Shown here in pieces: positions 1-8,731 of a stretch of 59,833 bases of DNA. Origin of the DNA: Planctomycetota bacterium (GTDB lineage: Bacteria > Planctomycetota > Planctomycetia > Pirellulales > Pirellulaceae). Position numbers and translations under genes: made by a program. The stretch's first letter is position 1; each line of letters begins with the position of its first letter. Under the pieces are notes generated by a model that was not told the origin of the DNA, did no database searches, and saw only the letters and a program-made list of their open reading frames with translations. The stretch is taken from the NCBI GenBank assembly GCA_029259935.1, contig JAJDEH010000197.1, forward strand, positions 1 through 59,833. The letters are read 5' to 3'.

Positions 1-140
1 ACATACCCCTGCCGTGGCTACACCTACGACGTTACCGCAATCGGCGTACGACTCAGGGCCAGAGTGGCGGGCTAGGCCTTCTCTGTAGGACTCTTGCATT
101 CCCAACTCCAATCCGGTTTATCCCGGCGCTTACGGTGGCC

Positions 141-196
141 CCTTTCGCCCCTTCTTTCGCCCCTTCTTTCGCCCCTTCTTTCGCCCCTTTCGCCAA
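141..196. repeat. Tandem 12-bp repeat (tcgccccttctt units)
   Basis: About three perfect copies of the 12-base unit tcgccccttctt plus partial copies at both ends are visible. The unit keeps reading frame on either strand, giving Ser-Phe-Ala-Pro on plus and Gly-Glu-Arg-Arg on minus. No neighbouring gene needs this segment, so I treat it as a non-coding minisatellite in the repeat-rich left end. Confidence 0.85.
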
Positions 197-354
197 CTCG
201 CAACACAGGTGGCCGCGTTACTGCCGCCAAAAGTCGTCGCGACGGGACTCTCAAAAAAGGTTCACTCCGATGCAACAAACACATCGTCGCACGCCGCTCC
301 GCATCATCACACTCACCATCCTCCTCGTCTCCGCGTCCACCGCCTTCGTTCGTT

Positions 355-495
355 TCATTGCAGATTCGTTGGAAATGCGCTATCCGAATGACTGACTATG
401 CACACGCTGTTCTGTGAATCGCCCTTCGCTTTCAGCTCCTCACTGTACTCTCGCCGCTTGGAGCGACGCTTCTTTCCAGTAGACTTCCGAGTCAT
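355..495 (-). pseudogene. Transposase OrfA-type N-terminal remnant
   Basis: A 46-codon minus-strand ORF starts at an ATG (495) preceded by a good AAGGAG Shine-Dalgarno sequence. It begins MTRKSTGKKRRSKRREYSEE and continues LKAK. The basic start followed by a YSEE-LK motif is typical of the first residues of IS3-like OrfA (helix-turn-helix) transposases. After about 25 residues the similarity stops, the sequence becomes unrelated and it ends at TGA. I infer that only the 5' end of an insertion sequence remains. The exact IS family is uncertain, because the part needed to tell them apart is missing. Confidence 0.45.
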
Positions 496-1198
496 GGTTA
501 CACTCCTTGGCAATTAGTCTAGCCGCTAAACTAAGCACTTGGAGCGTCCGGCAATTCGGCGCCACCTCAGGTCGAACCGGATGAAGCACACTAGCGGCCA
601 CGCGTGAAAAACTGCTGGATCATCGCGCTGGCAACTTCGGTGCCGGCTTTGGCGCGCCGCGCCCAGAGCCGGAGGATTGGTGTCGTCCTGATTCACACCA
701 GCGCGCCGGCGATCTGCTGCGCAGACAGCGCAAACGTCGACAATACGGCAGCGACTAGGGTAAGTAGGTAAGACAGGCTTGATCGCGCAATATTTTATGG
801 TGTGTTCCTCGGCACCGTGGCTGGGCTCCTCTTCTTGACTGGCAACCCGCAGCGTCAGCGAGGCACCGCCTATCAACTCTGAATTCAAGGACTCTAGCCG
901 CCTTGCGCAATGTGTTGGGTTACTTTCAGCGGACTGGTTGCAGAATGACCGACAGCGTTCCCATTGCGCAACCGTTGGCAACAAGGAAAACCACCGTTGT
1001 TTGTCTCCGCCTTCTTCAGGACAACCAAAGTCGCACGATCGGCGGCTTACGAGCCTGACGAACAAAAGAGTCTTGTGGAGCGAAAGTCTAAATTGATAAA
1101 ATTCTAGTGGAGTGCTGCCACCGGCCAATACTCCCTCCTCATCTTTCCCCCTTAGGCAATGGAATCACCTGGTCGGTCGCCGAAAGGAGTCATTCCCT
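496..1198. other. Intergenic region with a REP-like segment
   Basis: No convincing gene is seen in these 700 bases. Minus-strand open frames exist, but their composition (Arg, Cys and His-rich, no domain) looks non-coding. Around 822-870 a segment reads, on the minus strand, as 'cctcgctgacgctgcgggtt', a G+C-rich partly palindromic sequence of the kind dispersed between genes in planctomycete genomes. That last point is from memory, not from a search. The ribosome-binding site of the downstream caspase-like gene lies at the right end. Confidence 0.4.
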
Positions 1199-4100
1199 AT
1201 GTGCGCAGAAAAAGTCGCCATCGTCGCAGTGGGCATCGATTCATACGCCAACCTTCCGCCGTTGTCGTGTGCGGTGAACGACGCCCGCGCTATCTTTGCA
1301 ACCTGGCGGTCATTGCGCAAGGACACCGCTACGTATTTATTGGCGAATGAAGAGGCAACGACAAAGAACATCCGTGAGACGCTGGTTGCCGCGGCCAAGG
1401 AAGTCGGCGAGGACGGCACGCTGATCGTAACGTTCAGCGGCCACGGCGTACCGGTGAAAGTAGAAGATATCTGGGAAGCTGGCTTCTTAACTTGCGAAGC
1501 GCCTACAATCGATCAACTCGTCGCGTCGGGCGCCGATGAATGCGGCGTGTTTACTCTTCAAGATGTCAAGCGATGGCTCAAGGCAGCCAAAGTAGCCCGC
1601 CTGAAGAACATCGTGATGATCCTGGACTCCTGCGGATCAGGAACGAGCATCACTCGCGATCCGACTATTGACGACGGAGCGACGTTCGAAGGGTGGCGGG
1701 CGCTGCCGCGAAACTTGGGAGTCGACCGTGACTTCGTGGCCGACGAACTGGCGGACGAGAACGTTGAAGTGACCTTGGGTGCCGAGTTGGCAGGTACCAA
1801 CTGGCCCACCGGCAATGTGCTGGCCATCTCGGCCGCGAAAGCCGGAAGCCCGGCGTTCGAAGTCCCCGAGTTGGGCCACGGGGTACTAACGTGGTGTTTC
1901 TTGGAATGGCTTCGATGCCGATTCCTGATTAATCCGCAAGGGACCGATGGCATGGAACGAGAGCTCATGCCGTACATCCAACAAAATCTAAAGCGTCTCC
2001 GCCACAGCGCCGACCGCGAACTGCCGCAGGCATTGCAGACGCCACAGAGCATCAAGCTGGGGGAGATTCAGATCCAGAACCCCAGCGTCAACATGCACCA
2101 CCCCATGGTGCACAATTCGCTGAAGCTGGGACTGTCGATGCCCGTACCCCAGCGCACGATTCCTGAGGATCTGTTCAACGCCAACGTTGATAAGATCGTG
2201 GACACCGTCCGCTGGATGATTACAACCGCTCATCCAGCCTCCGAGCGCCTTGGCAACTCGAATCTGATGATCAAGCCGACGCGATTTCTCTCGGTTCGCT
2301 CCACGCTCAGGTCGGCCGCCCGTAAGCTTTCCGCGAACCATCCGGATCGGTTGGTGTTGCCGCTTGGCGCCGGGCGAATTCGCCGTATTCTGCCGCTAAT
2401 CGGTTCCATGGAATCGGTGTTCGACTACACGGCAGCCGCAAACTGCGCGCGTCGTGGCGGTCCGCCGTTTCTAGCGAATGCCGAACGGCGGATCGTCGAC
2501 AGCTTTGTGGAACGGCTACGGCAACATGGCGCCATCTTGATCATCCCCTGTCACGTTTCCGCGAAGGACCCGCTGACAGAATATTTTCTAGAGCAGTGTG
2601 TGCGGACGGATCAAATCTGCGTCGTGATGGCGCTGCTGGCGGACGAACCGGTCCCCGAGTTCCTTAGCTGCGCCCACTATGTGCCCCTGCAACTTAATCA
2701 CCGCCCGGAAGATTACGCCACGCGCCTAGCCGACTTGGGATTTGATCCTGAAGACAACTGGAATACTCCCGAAATCTTCTGCAACACGGTCGTGGTGCAC
2801 TGGCTTGAAACGGTCAGGAAACTTTACGAAGAGCGAGGTGAGGACTGGAATCTAAAAATTAAACTGGCGGCCCACCCTTATCGCGAGCGAAAGAATCATC
2901 TGCGCGCAGTACTCAATGTACTCGAACATTTGCTGCCGGCGCTGGCCAAGACAGATGCGTGGCGAGATGCGTTGCAGCTGTTGACCGTCATGAGCATCAC
3001 AGGCTTGCCGCGGAGTGAGTTGGTCGTCAAGGAAATGTGGGAGACTCTCAAAGATCGTGACTGCCTCAGCCATCCGGAGCGCCCGCTGACTGATGTCTTG
3101 GACGATCTTCATAACGAGTTTCTGATTCGCAAATCGGATCAGGGTGGCGATGAAGAGCTGCCAGTTGCGGTCGAGCGGCATTATTTTGTGCACTCCATTG
3201 TCCGCAATGCGGTTCAGGAGTATGAAGCCCGCCAGGACGCCGCCCGACAACTGCCCGCTCACAAGTATGCCGGTGCGGCGATCGAAGCGGCAATCGCGCA
3301 ATGTGAGAGCACCACCTGGTGGCCGCGCCCCGTTCTGGCACATGAAATCATCGAACACTACCTCAATGCCGGCCACGCGGCGGACGCAGCTCGAGTCCTG
3401 CTGGAGAACTGGCATGACTTGGTAGACGGCGGATATCACGAAACCGTGTTGAGGTGGGCCAACGAACTCCGTCCGCGAATCATCACCGCACCCATGCGGC
3501 CGCCGGCTGCGTCGCTTGAATTGCTTGTTCCGCTGCTCATCAAGCTGCAGGACCTTCATAAGCACAGGCAGGAGTGGGAACGGATTGTCGAATTGCATCG
3601 AGAAATTGACCATTGGACGACGGGACATCGAGCCGCGTGGACTGCGGTGCCTACCAACGGCAAGGCGAATTGCTTCTCGTTGTGGTTCGCCAAGAGCCGA
3701 TACAATGTCGCGAACTATTACTTCATCAAGAAGTCCTTTGCCAGGGCGATTGGCGAATACAACAGATGCTACGTATGGGCCTGCCAAAACAATGACAGCA
3801 GCCTCGAATGTGCCTGTCTGATCCGAATTGCACATTGCAAGCTCCTATCCGGAGAGACCGCGGATACCAAGGATCGGCTTGACTTTATCAAGGAACGGAT
3901 TGCCGAGCTTTCGACGAGTGACGCTAAGACAGCTCGCAAACACGCACGCCACTTGCGGTCGGTTCGCATTGAGGCCGCGCGGTTGTTCGAGGACATTGAC
4001 CAGTTGAGCCAGTTGTCCATGGAAGCTTGGTCGGATTGCCTGGCTCAAGTAGCAAACAACGGCGTGCAGCGGCGCTATGACCTGGCCATAGCGAATGTGC

Positions 4101-4681
4101 ATACCGCATGGGCGGCCCTGATGCGAGGAGAGTTTCTGCTGGCCTGGCGACAAGCCCGACAGTCGCGGCGGCTGCTCAATGACCGAGGGATCCCTGAACA
4201 TTGGTGGTTCGGTGAGGCTGAACGCATCGCCGCGCTGGCCGTCGCCCATCTGCTGCATGGAGACCATGCACCTTACGAACCCTGGTACAAAACAGGAGTC
4301 GAGCATTCGGACGCGATTCGACAACTCCTTCAGGAAGAAGTTCCACGCCAGCAGGAAGCGCTAGAAGATCTGATTCGCGCATCCCAGGTACAGAACCCGT
4401 GGCGGGCGGCGGAGTTGATGAGTGCTCTGGGCCAGTTGCTCGCGTTCACGGGGAAGAAAGAAAAGGGAGTCCAGTACTTGAACGAAGCAAAGCGGCTGGC
4501 AAAGCGGCGTCGCCACTTCGTCCTACTGACGTACATCGAGGAGGCACTGGCGCTCTTGGAACCTCCGGCTAAGACCGCCACGCATTTTGTCGAGGCTTGC
4601 AAAGCCACAGAGCAAGCCGGATTGAAGCCTTATACTAAGCGGCGCGAACGCAATCGCAGGAAGAGCGAAAGTCTCGTCTGA
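1199..4681 (+). CDS. Caspase-like (peptidase C14) protein with STAND-like/TPR-like C-terminal region
   Basis: This 1160-residue protein probably senses something through its C-terminal part and acts through an N-terminal caspase-like protease. Residues 1-~270 are a C14 caspase fold: VAIVAVGIDSY opens the first strand, the catalytic His is His82 in FSGHG, and the catalytic Cys is Cys145 in ILDSCGSG. Residues ~400-700 resemble a STAND-type regulatory region, with a winged-helix-like stretch near 'LLTVMSITGLPRSELVV' and a sensor-like part ending near 'HYFVHSIVRNAVQEY'. I see no Walker A GxxxxGK, so it may be an inactive STAND module. From ~700 on, helical TPR-like repeats follow (for example 'AIGEYNRCYVWACQ'). 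The start at 1199 is chosen over 1112 because a GGAG sits 10 bases upstream and the caspase strand begins at once. It stands alone among repeats and transposase relics. A defence or programmed-death role is inference. Confidence 0.8.
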   Translation: MCAEKVAIVAVGIDSYANLPPLSCAVNDARAIFATWRSLRKDTATYLLANEEATTKNIRETLVAAAKEVGEDGTLIVTFSGHGVPVKVEDIWEAGFLTCEAPTIDQLVASGADECGVFTLQDVKRWLKAAKVARLKNIVMILDSCGSGTSITRDPTIDDGATFEGWRALPRNLGVDRDFVADELADENVEVTLGAELAGTNWPTGNVLAISAAKAGSPAFEVPELGHGVLTWCFLEWLRCRFLINPQGTDGMERELMPYIQQNLKRLRHSADRELPQALQTPQSIKLGEIQIQNPSVNMHHPMVHNSLKLGLSMPVPQRTIPEDLFNANVDKIVDTVRWMITTAHPASERLGNSNLMIKPTRFLSVRSTLRSAARKLSANHPDRLVLPLGAGRIRRILPLIGSMESVFDYTAAANCARRGGPPFLANAERRIVDSFVERLRQHGAILIIPCHVSAKDPLTEYFLEQCVRTDQICVVMALLADEPVPEFLSCAHYVPLQLNHRPEDYATRLADLGFDPEDNWNTPEIFCNTVVVHWLETVRKLYEERGEDWNLKIKLAAHPYRERKNHLRAVLNVLEHLLPALAKTDAWRDALQLLTVMSITGLPRSELVVKEMWETLKDRDCLSHPERPLTDVLDDLHNEFLIRKSDQGGDEELPVAVERHYFVHSIVRNAVQEYEARQDAARQLPAHKYAGAAIEAAIAQCESTTWWPRPVLAHEIIEHYLNAGHAADAARVLLENWHDLVDGGYHETVLRWANELRPRIITAPMRPPAASLELLVPLLIKLQDLHKHRQEWERIVELHREIDHWTTGHRAAWTAVPTNGKANCFSLWFAKSRYNVANYYFIKKSFARAIGEYNRCYVWACQNNDSSLECACLIRIAHCKLLSGETADTKDRLDFIKERIAELSTSDAKTARKHARHLRSVRIEAARLFEDIDQLSQLSMEAWSDCLAQVANNGVQRRYDLAIANVHTAWAALMRGEFLLAWRQARQSRRLLNDRGIPEHWWFGEAERIAALAVAHLLHGDHAPYEPWYKTGVEHSDAIRQLLQEEVPRQQEALEDLIRASQVQNPWRAAELMSALGQLLAFTGKKEKGVQYLNEAKRLAKRRRHFVLLTYIEEALALLEPPAKTATHFVEACKATEQAGLKPYTKRRERNRRKSESLV

Positions 4682-4754
4682 CCGGCGTCGACGGAGCTTG
4701 CTTGCTACTCGGGCCGCGCCGCGATGGGCGGGACGAAGAGGGCCACCCATATAG

Positions 4755-5092
4755 GGACGAAAACGACGAAAAGTAATCGAAAAGGGTCACCCATTTTTTA
4801 TGCTGCGCGACCGCACTTTCGAACAGCGAGTCTCCATGCGATCCGCTCGGAAGGCAAAAATGCGGAGGTGGCGCGCGAGGACTGATGATGGATGCGCGGC
4901 GCAATCACGGATGAAGCCGGAAGAACGAAAAATCATTCTGCCCTCCATCATTCTGCCAACGTCTTCATCTAGGCGAAAGCTTTGCCGCTCGGCTTGAGTC
5001 CGTGCATCCAATGCCGGTCGTGACGGCTCGGCTTCTTCAGCCAAGCTGACCGCGCGGCGGAACCAGCGGCCGAACTGCAGCACGGTTTCCAC
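4755..5092. repeat. Dispersed repeat A, copy 1
   Basis: Copy 1 of a repeat also found at 8605-8712 (inverted), 13158-13490 and 16190-16430. Shared blocks are the phrase around 'cattctgccctccatcattc' followed by 'cttcatctaggcgaaagc', the 'gatgatggatgcgcggc' block, and the 'gatccgctcggaag' block. Read on minus, it ends in a fragment QVETVLQFGRWFRR. That matches the C-terminus of the REP-type transposase relic at 13364-13690, so the repeat is probably the decayed 3' end of such an element. Copies differ by many substitutions and indels, so they are old. Confidence 0.75.
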
Positions 5093-5109
5093 TTGCCTAT
5101 TCAAATTGG

Positions 5110-5288
5110 CGGCAGCCAATCGCCGCATCGTTACCCCTCGACTAACGTCAAGGGCTCGCCGGAAACGCCATTCAGTCATCTGGCCCCACGAACTGCTCTT
5201 GAAGATCGCTTCAAAGGCATATGGGTTGCCCGGAGTTGCCCTTGCAATCAAAATATGGGTTGCCCTGTTCGAGGTGGCCCTTTTCGAA
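5110..5288. repeat. Direct repeat B, copy 1
   Basis: About 160 bases from 'cggcagccaatcgccgcatc' onward are repeated almost exactly at 5805-5966 in the same orientation. This copy is joined directly to repeat A on its left. The minus strand is open through both copies and reads ...SSSWGQMTEWRFRRALDVS..., and the differences between copies there are few (Ile/Val, and a synonymous Glu). It may therefore descend from a coding segment I do not recognise. Confidence 0.8.
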
Positions 5289-5356
5289 AACCGGTAAATA
5301 TCCGCATGAGGCTGAGGAAATTGGCGGGCCAACAAAATAACAAAGTGCGATTTCGA

Positions 5357-5804
5357 ATGATAAAAGCACTCGGTGAAATTCGAGGGCGGCTTCCTGGAAT
5401 GCGTCCGGGTATACGAATTCAATTCACCCTTGCCACGTTACTGGGCGCGTGCATGCTGTTTTGCATAGTTCTTGCAGTGATTATCCAATGGGAAGGGATT
5501 TGGTTACGCTTCAAATACGGACAACCTATCGATTTAGAAAATGTTTCGTGCGTTGGAATTAATAGCAGCTCACTCATGTTAGAAATAGAAGGACGTCGGG
5601 TTAATACCGAGCGTTCTGAACTTATGCAATTAGTTGTGTTTCATGCTATGTTTGGCGATGTGGATGACGCCCCGAATACCAGCATCGAGGGAGTTTGGCG
5701 TGCAAAGGATGGCACGGAGTACACAGTTCGAGTGGGAGCAGAATTCTTAAAGGCATGGCCTGTCGACGGACAAATCAAAGGGGGCGGGAAAGAAAACGCG
5801 GGGA
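5357..5804 (+). pseudogene. Small single-pass membrane protein, 3' end replaced by repeat B
   Basis: From ATG 5357 (alternative ATG 5399) the reading frame gives a short lead, then one hydrophobic helix 'FTLATLLGACMLFCIVLAVI', then about 100 soluble residues. Planctomycetes have many hypothetical proteins with this layout and no known function. At 5805 the frame runs into repeat copy B2 without a stop. It stays open to 6709, the last 665 bases lying antisense to the HEAT-repeat gene. I infer that the repeat removed the natural end of the gene and that the long extension is accidental. It lies exactly between the two direct copies of repeat B, so the whole segment could be a small mobile or recombined cassette. 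Confidence 0.5.
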
Positions 5805-5966
5805 CGGCAGCCAATCGCCGCATCGTTACCCCTCGACTAACGTCAAGGGCTCGCCGGAAACGCCACTCAGTCATCTGGCCCCACGAACTGCTCTTGAAGA
5901 CCGCTTCAAAGGCATATGGTTGCCCGGAGTTGCCCTTGCAACCAACATATGAGTGGCCTTTTCGAC
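5805..5966. repeat. Direct repeat B, copy 2
   Basis: Second copy of the direct repeat at 5110-5288. The core from 'ggcagccaatcgccg' through 'gttgcccttgcaa' is nearly identical, and the right ends diverge (a short tandem duplication of 'atgggttgccc' is present only in copy 1). Together the copies bracket the small membrane-protein fragment. Confidence 0.8.
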
Positions 5967-6043
5967 CTCTCTCCGAACCTCGCATGCTTCTTTGTAGGCA
6001 AATCCGGTCCAAGGGGTTTCGGCGATCGACGGCAAGACAAGGA

Positions 6044-8260
6044 CTATTGCTTACCTTGCCGATGTTTTGCCAAAGCCGCGGTCGCGGCTTCCCTTACGAG
6101 CCTGCGGTGATCGGTTTTGGCAGCCTGCAGCGATGCTCTTATCTGCTCACTGTTGGCCGCGCCGCTGTTGAGGAGGTTGCCAAGTGCGGTCGCTGCCGAG
6201 GCCCGCACGAGATGGCTATTGTCATCAATCCGCGTGAGCAGATCGTCCTCGGCAGCCGCGGCGCGCCAGCCCATATGGGCGAGCGACTTGGCGGCGCGGG
6301 CTCGGATCATGAAGTCTTCGCTGTTAAGAGCCTCGATCAACTTGGGGACGGCACTCTCACCGATTGCTGCCAGTGCCAAGACGGCCTGGTCACCCGTCCG
6401 AAAAAATCGGCCTCCCTTGCCGTAAACGTCACCTCCAACGACGTACCCGGAGTCATCGTCAAGCAAATCGACGAGCGCGGGAACAGCCGAGCTTGCGGCG
6501 GCAGCATACTTTACCAAGTTGTCGGCTGCTGTTCCACGAACATTCGGACTTTCGTGGGTAGCCAAAAAAGCGAGTGCCGCGATAGTCTTGGGAGCCGCCA
6601 ACCGGGCTTCCGCCAAAATGGCAGCCGCACGCAGGCGGACATTCGCTTCACGCTGGCGCGCGCGGTATTCGTCGATTCCGTGGTCACTGGGATCGCAATG
6701 GTAGGTTAGCTCCTTCACAAGAGCGAGTTGGATGTGCGGCTTGACGGCCAGTCCGTTCAGCGATGCGGTCGCCCGCTTGACGTTTATCGACTGAAATCTC
6801 GTTCGAACGAAGCGTAGTGAATTGATGAGGATCGTGGCCGCCTTCCTGTTGTCCGGATCAATCCGCAAGGCGACGGTTGCGCCCACCATTTCATCTGCTA
6901 CGTAGGCATCGTCCGGCAGCACCAGTAGTTCGTCTACCAGATCAGGGGCGCTGGATCTCAATTGCCCAACGCCATTCGCGGCCTCGACATTCAGATACCC
7001 ATCGGAGTCCTTCAGATGTTTTTTTAAGCTGGCCAACAATTTGGGGCGAGTAGGATCGACGTAGGACATGGCACAACTAGCCGCTGCTCCAGTCTTGGGA
7101 TGATCCAGCAGCGGTTCCAGAACATCGCCAACTCTTTTCGCACGCGGACCGAAGTGCCGTAGCACTCTGAGGGTCGCATCGTTCACGGTTTTAGAATTCT
7201 GAATGGAGCTGATGAGTGCGGGAAGGACGTCATCAGGTTTCGGGTCGATGCGAAGCAAGGCAGATGCAGCCTCCCGGCGTGTGGAAAGATGAACGCCGAT
7301 CCCACCGCCTGATGGATACACGTCCTGTTCCGATCCATCGAATAGTAGTTTGGCCAGGGCCGGCCCCGCCGCCGCCGCTCGCGATTCGAAATCCGCCAAC
7401 GCTTGAATGGCTGGTATGCGAACGGAAGTATTCTCATCCGATAGTAAAGCGGTAAGCGCTGGAACGCATTGCATATCGTTGGCCGAGATGCTGCCGAGGG
7501 CCAATGCCGCATGCGCCCGCACGTAAGGATCCGAGTCATCCAGTGCCTTCAACAGCATCGGGATGGACGCGGGGCCAATGTCTTCCAGCGCTTCACGAGC
7601 TGACTCACCCAGGGAGAAACTAACATGAACCAGCGGAATGGAATAAACCTTTGTTTCTCGAAGTGCGCGCCCCAAAGGCTCGACGGCGCTGCGGGCTTTC
7701 GGTCCGATACTCCCCAATGCGTTGGCGGCCGCGAGGCGCAATCTGAATCTTTCATCCTTCAAGGCTTCGATGAGCTTCGGCACGGCAGGTTCAGCTTCCG
7801 GCCCTAAACCGGCAAGAACTCCAGCCGCTCGCCGCGCTGGATAACTCTCGATAAAGCTCCGCTTCCTGCCGTCATCGAACGACAAGGCATCGGCTAACAC
7901 GCGAACGGAAGCATCAATGGGTCCGTCAGCACGAATCAACGCCGCAGCCGCGGCAACCCGCACAGCGATGCTTTCATCACGAAGCAGAGGAGTAATCAGC
8001 GGGACGACGCGTTCCTTCTCGTCCGGGCCCATCTCGCCAATGATTCGGATTGCCTGTTGTCGAACCGTGGGCCGCGGGTTTTGAAGCAACGGGGTGAGTG
8101 AGGGCAACAACGGGCGCAGAACGGGCCCAAGGCCGATCAGTTTGTCGACTGTCCAACTCTGGACCGACTCATCTTCATCGACCAGCCCTTGGAGTACTTT
8201 GTCCTTGTCGAACAGCTCATCCGCGTGCAACGGCTGTATGCTCAGAACGATTGCGAACAA
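6044..8260 (-). CDS. Secreted HEAT-repeat (PBS lyase-type) protein
   Basis: About 738 residues built almost entirely of HEAT/PBS-lyase helical repeats, with recurring blocks such as 'VRVAAAAALI', 'LRLAAANALGSIGP', 'VRAHAALALGSIS' and 'VREAATAALAKH'. Such repeats form a curved alpha-solenoid that binds other proteins, and no enzymatic motif is seen. A hydrophobic stretch FVFIPLFAIVLSIQPLHA ends at a plausible signal-peptidase site before DELFDKD, so export is likely. The start is a problem. In this frame there is only a TTG (8258-8260), which cuts the signal short, and no ATG or GTG occurs before the upstream stop. Either TTG is used or a nearby base is missing. It is convergent with the small membrane-protein fragment to its left. 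Confidence 0.8.
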   Translation of the reverse strand: MFAIVLSIQPLHADELFDKDKVLQGLVDEDESVQSWTVDKLIGLGPVLRPLLPSLTPLLQNPRPTVRQQAIRIIGEMGPDEKERVVPLITPLLRDESIAVRVAAAAALIRADGPIDASVRVLADALSFDDGRKRSFIESYPARRAAGVLAGLGPEAEPAVPKLIEALKDERFRLRLAAANALGSIGPKARSAVEPLGRALRETKVYSIPLVHVSFSLGESAREALEDIGPASIPMLLKALDDSDPYVRAHAALALGSISANDMQCVPALTALLSDENTSVRIPAIQALADFESRAAAAGPALAKLLFDGSEQDVYPSGGGIGVHLSTRREAASALLRIDPKPDDVLPALISSIQNSKTVNDATLRVLRHFGPRAKRVGDVLEPLLDHPKTGAAASCAMSYVDPTRPKLLASLKKHLKDSDGYLNVEAANGVGQLRSSAPDLVDELLVLPDDAYVADEMVGATVALRIDPDNRKAATILINSLRFVRTRFQSINVKRATASLNGLAVKPHIQLALVKELTYHCDPSDHGIDEYRARQREANVRLRAAAILAEARLAAPKTIAALAFLATHESPNVRGTAADNLVKYAAAASSAVPALVDLLDDDSGYVVGGDVYGKGGRFFRTGDQAVLALAAIGESAVPKLIEALNSEDFMIRARAAKSLAHMGWRAAAAEDDLLTRIDDNSHLVRASAATALGNLLNSGAANSEQIRASLQAAKTDHRRLVREAATAALAKHRQGKQ

Positions 8261-8731
8261 TGGGATGAAAACAAAAACGCGGTGGGCGGACGGAGTTCTA
8301 AGGAAATGAACGCGGTGGTGCGATCCGACCGCGGAACCATATTCCCGCTCGCTTTGTTTTGAGTTTCAGACATCGGATCTTGAATTGGTTTAGGATTTCG
8401 AGATTCGTGCTTCGATCCTAAGCGGGGTCGAGAGGAGCCTTGAGAGAAGCCAACCACAATTTAGCCGGCTTGCATTTTCAATGAAAGTCTTCGTAGAAAA
8501 GGAAGCCCTTTTTCTAATGCCACTTTGAACCGCCGCACGTCGAATTATCGCCCCTAAACGCCCGTGCCCCATGCGCGTCAGGCAGATCGCACCCCATCAA
8601 AACTCGCGCGCCACGCCTGCATTTGCCTGCCGAGCGGATCGCATGGAGACTTTCTGTTGGAAAGTGCGGTCACGCAGCATAAAATATGGGGCTTGGTGGC
8701 CCTTTTCGCCGACGTCCAGAGACAGTCCAAA
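8261..8731. other. Intergenic region between the divergent HEAT and DUF1592 genes
   Basis: This gap between two divergently read genes should contain both promoters, but I see no convincing -35/-10 pair or operator. The left part continues the signal-peptide frame of the HEAT protein for a while without a start codon. The right part holds repeat A copy 2 (listed separately). Nothing else is recognised. Confidence 0.4.
8605..8712. repeat. Dispersed repeat A, copy 2 (inverted, partial)
   Basis: The stretch from 'tgcatttgcctgccgagcgg' to 'ggcccttttcgcc' matches the reverse complement of the left part of copy 1 (4755-4870). Shared blocks are 'gagcggatcgcatggagact' and 'gaaagtgcggtc.cgcagcataaaa'. 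Only the outer end of the repeat is present. It lies directly upstream of the DUF1592 gene, so it may carry that gene's promoter region. Confidence 0.75.

Noticed and set aside
141..196. Coding repeat similar to the FDAM case
   Set aside because: Units are identical with no synonymous variation, and no start or gene context supports translation.
526..1128. 200-codon open frame on the minus strand upstream of the caspase-like gene
   Set aside because: Composition is Arg/Cys/His-rich with no domain or signal, there is no plausible ribosome-binding site, and it overlaps a REP-like segment.
2852..3835. 327-codon minus-strand frame within the caspase-like gene
   Set aside because: It is the complement of a gene with clear motifs. 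High G+C keeps the opposite frame open, and no domain is seen.
5805..6709. Long plus-strand extension of the small membrane-protein frame
   Set aside because: It is repeat sequence followed by the antisense strand of the well-supported HEAT-repeat gene.
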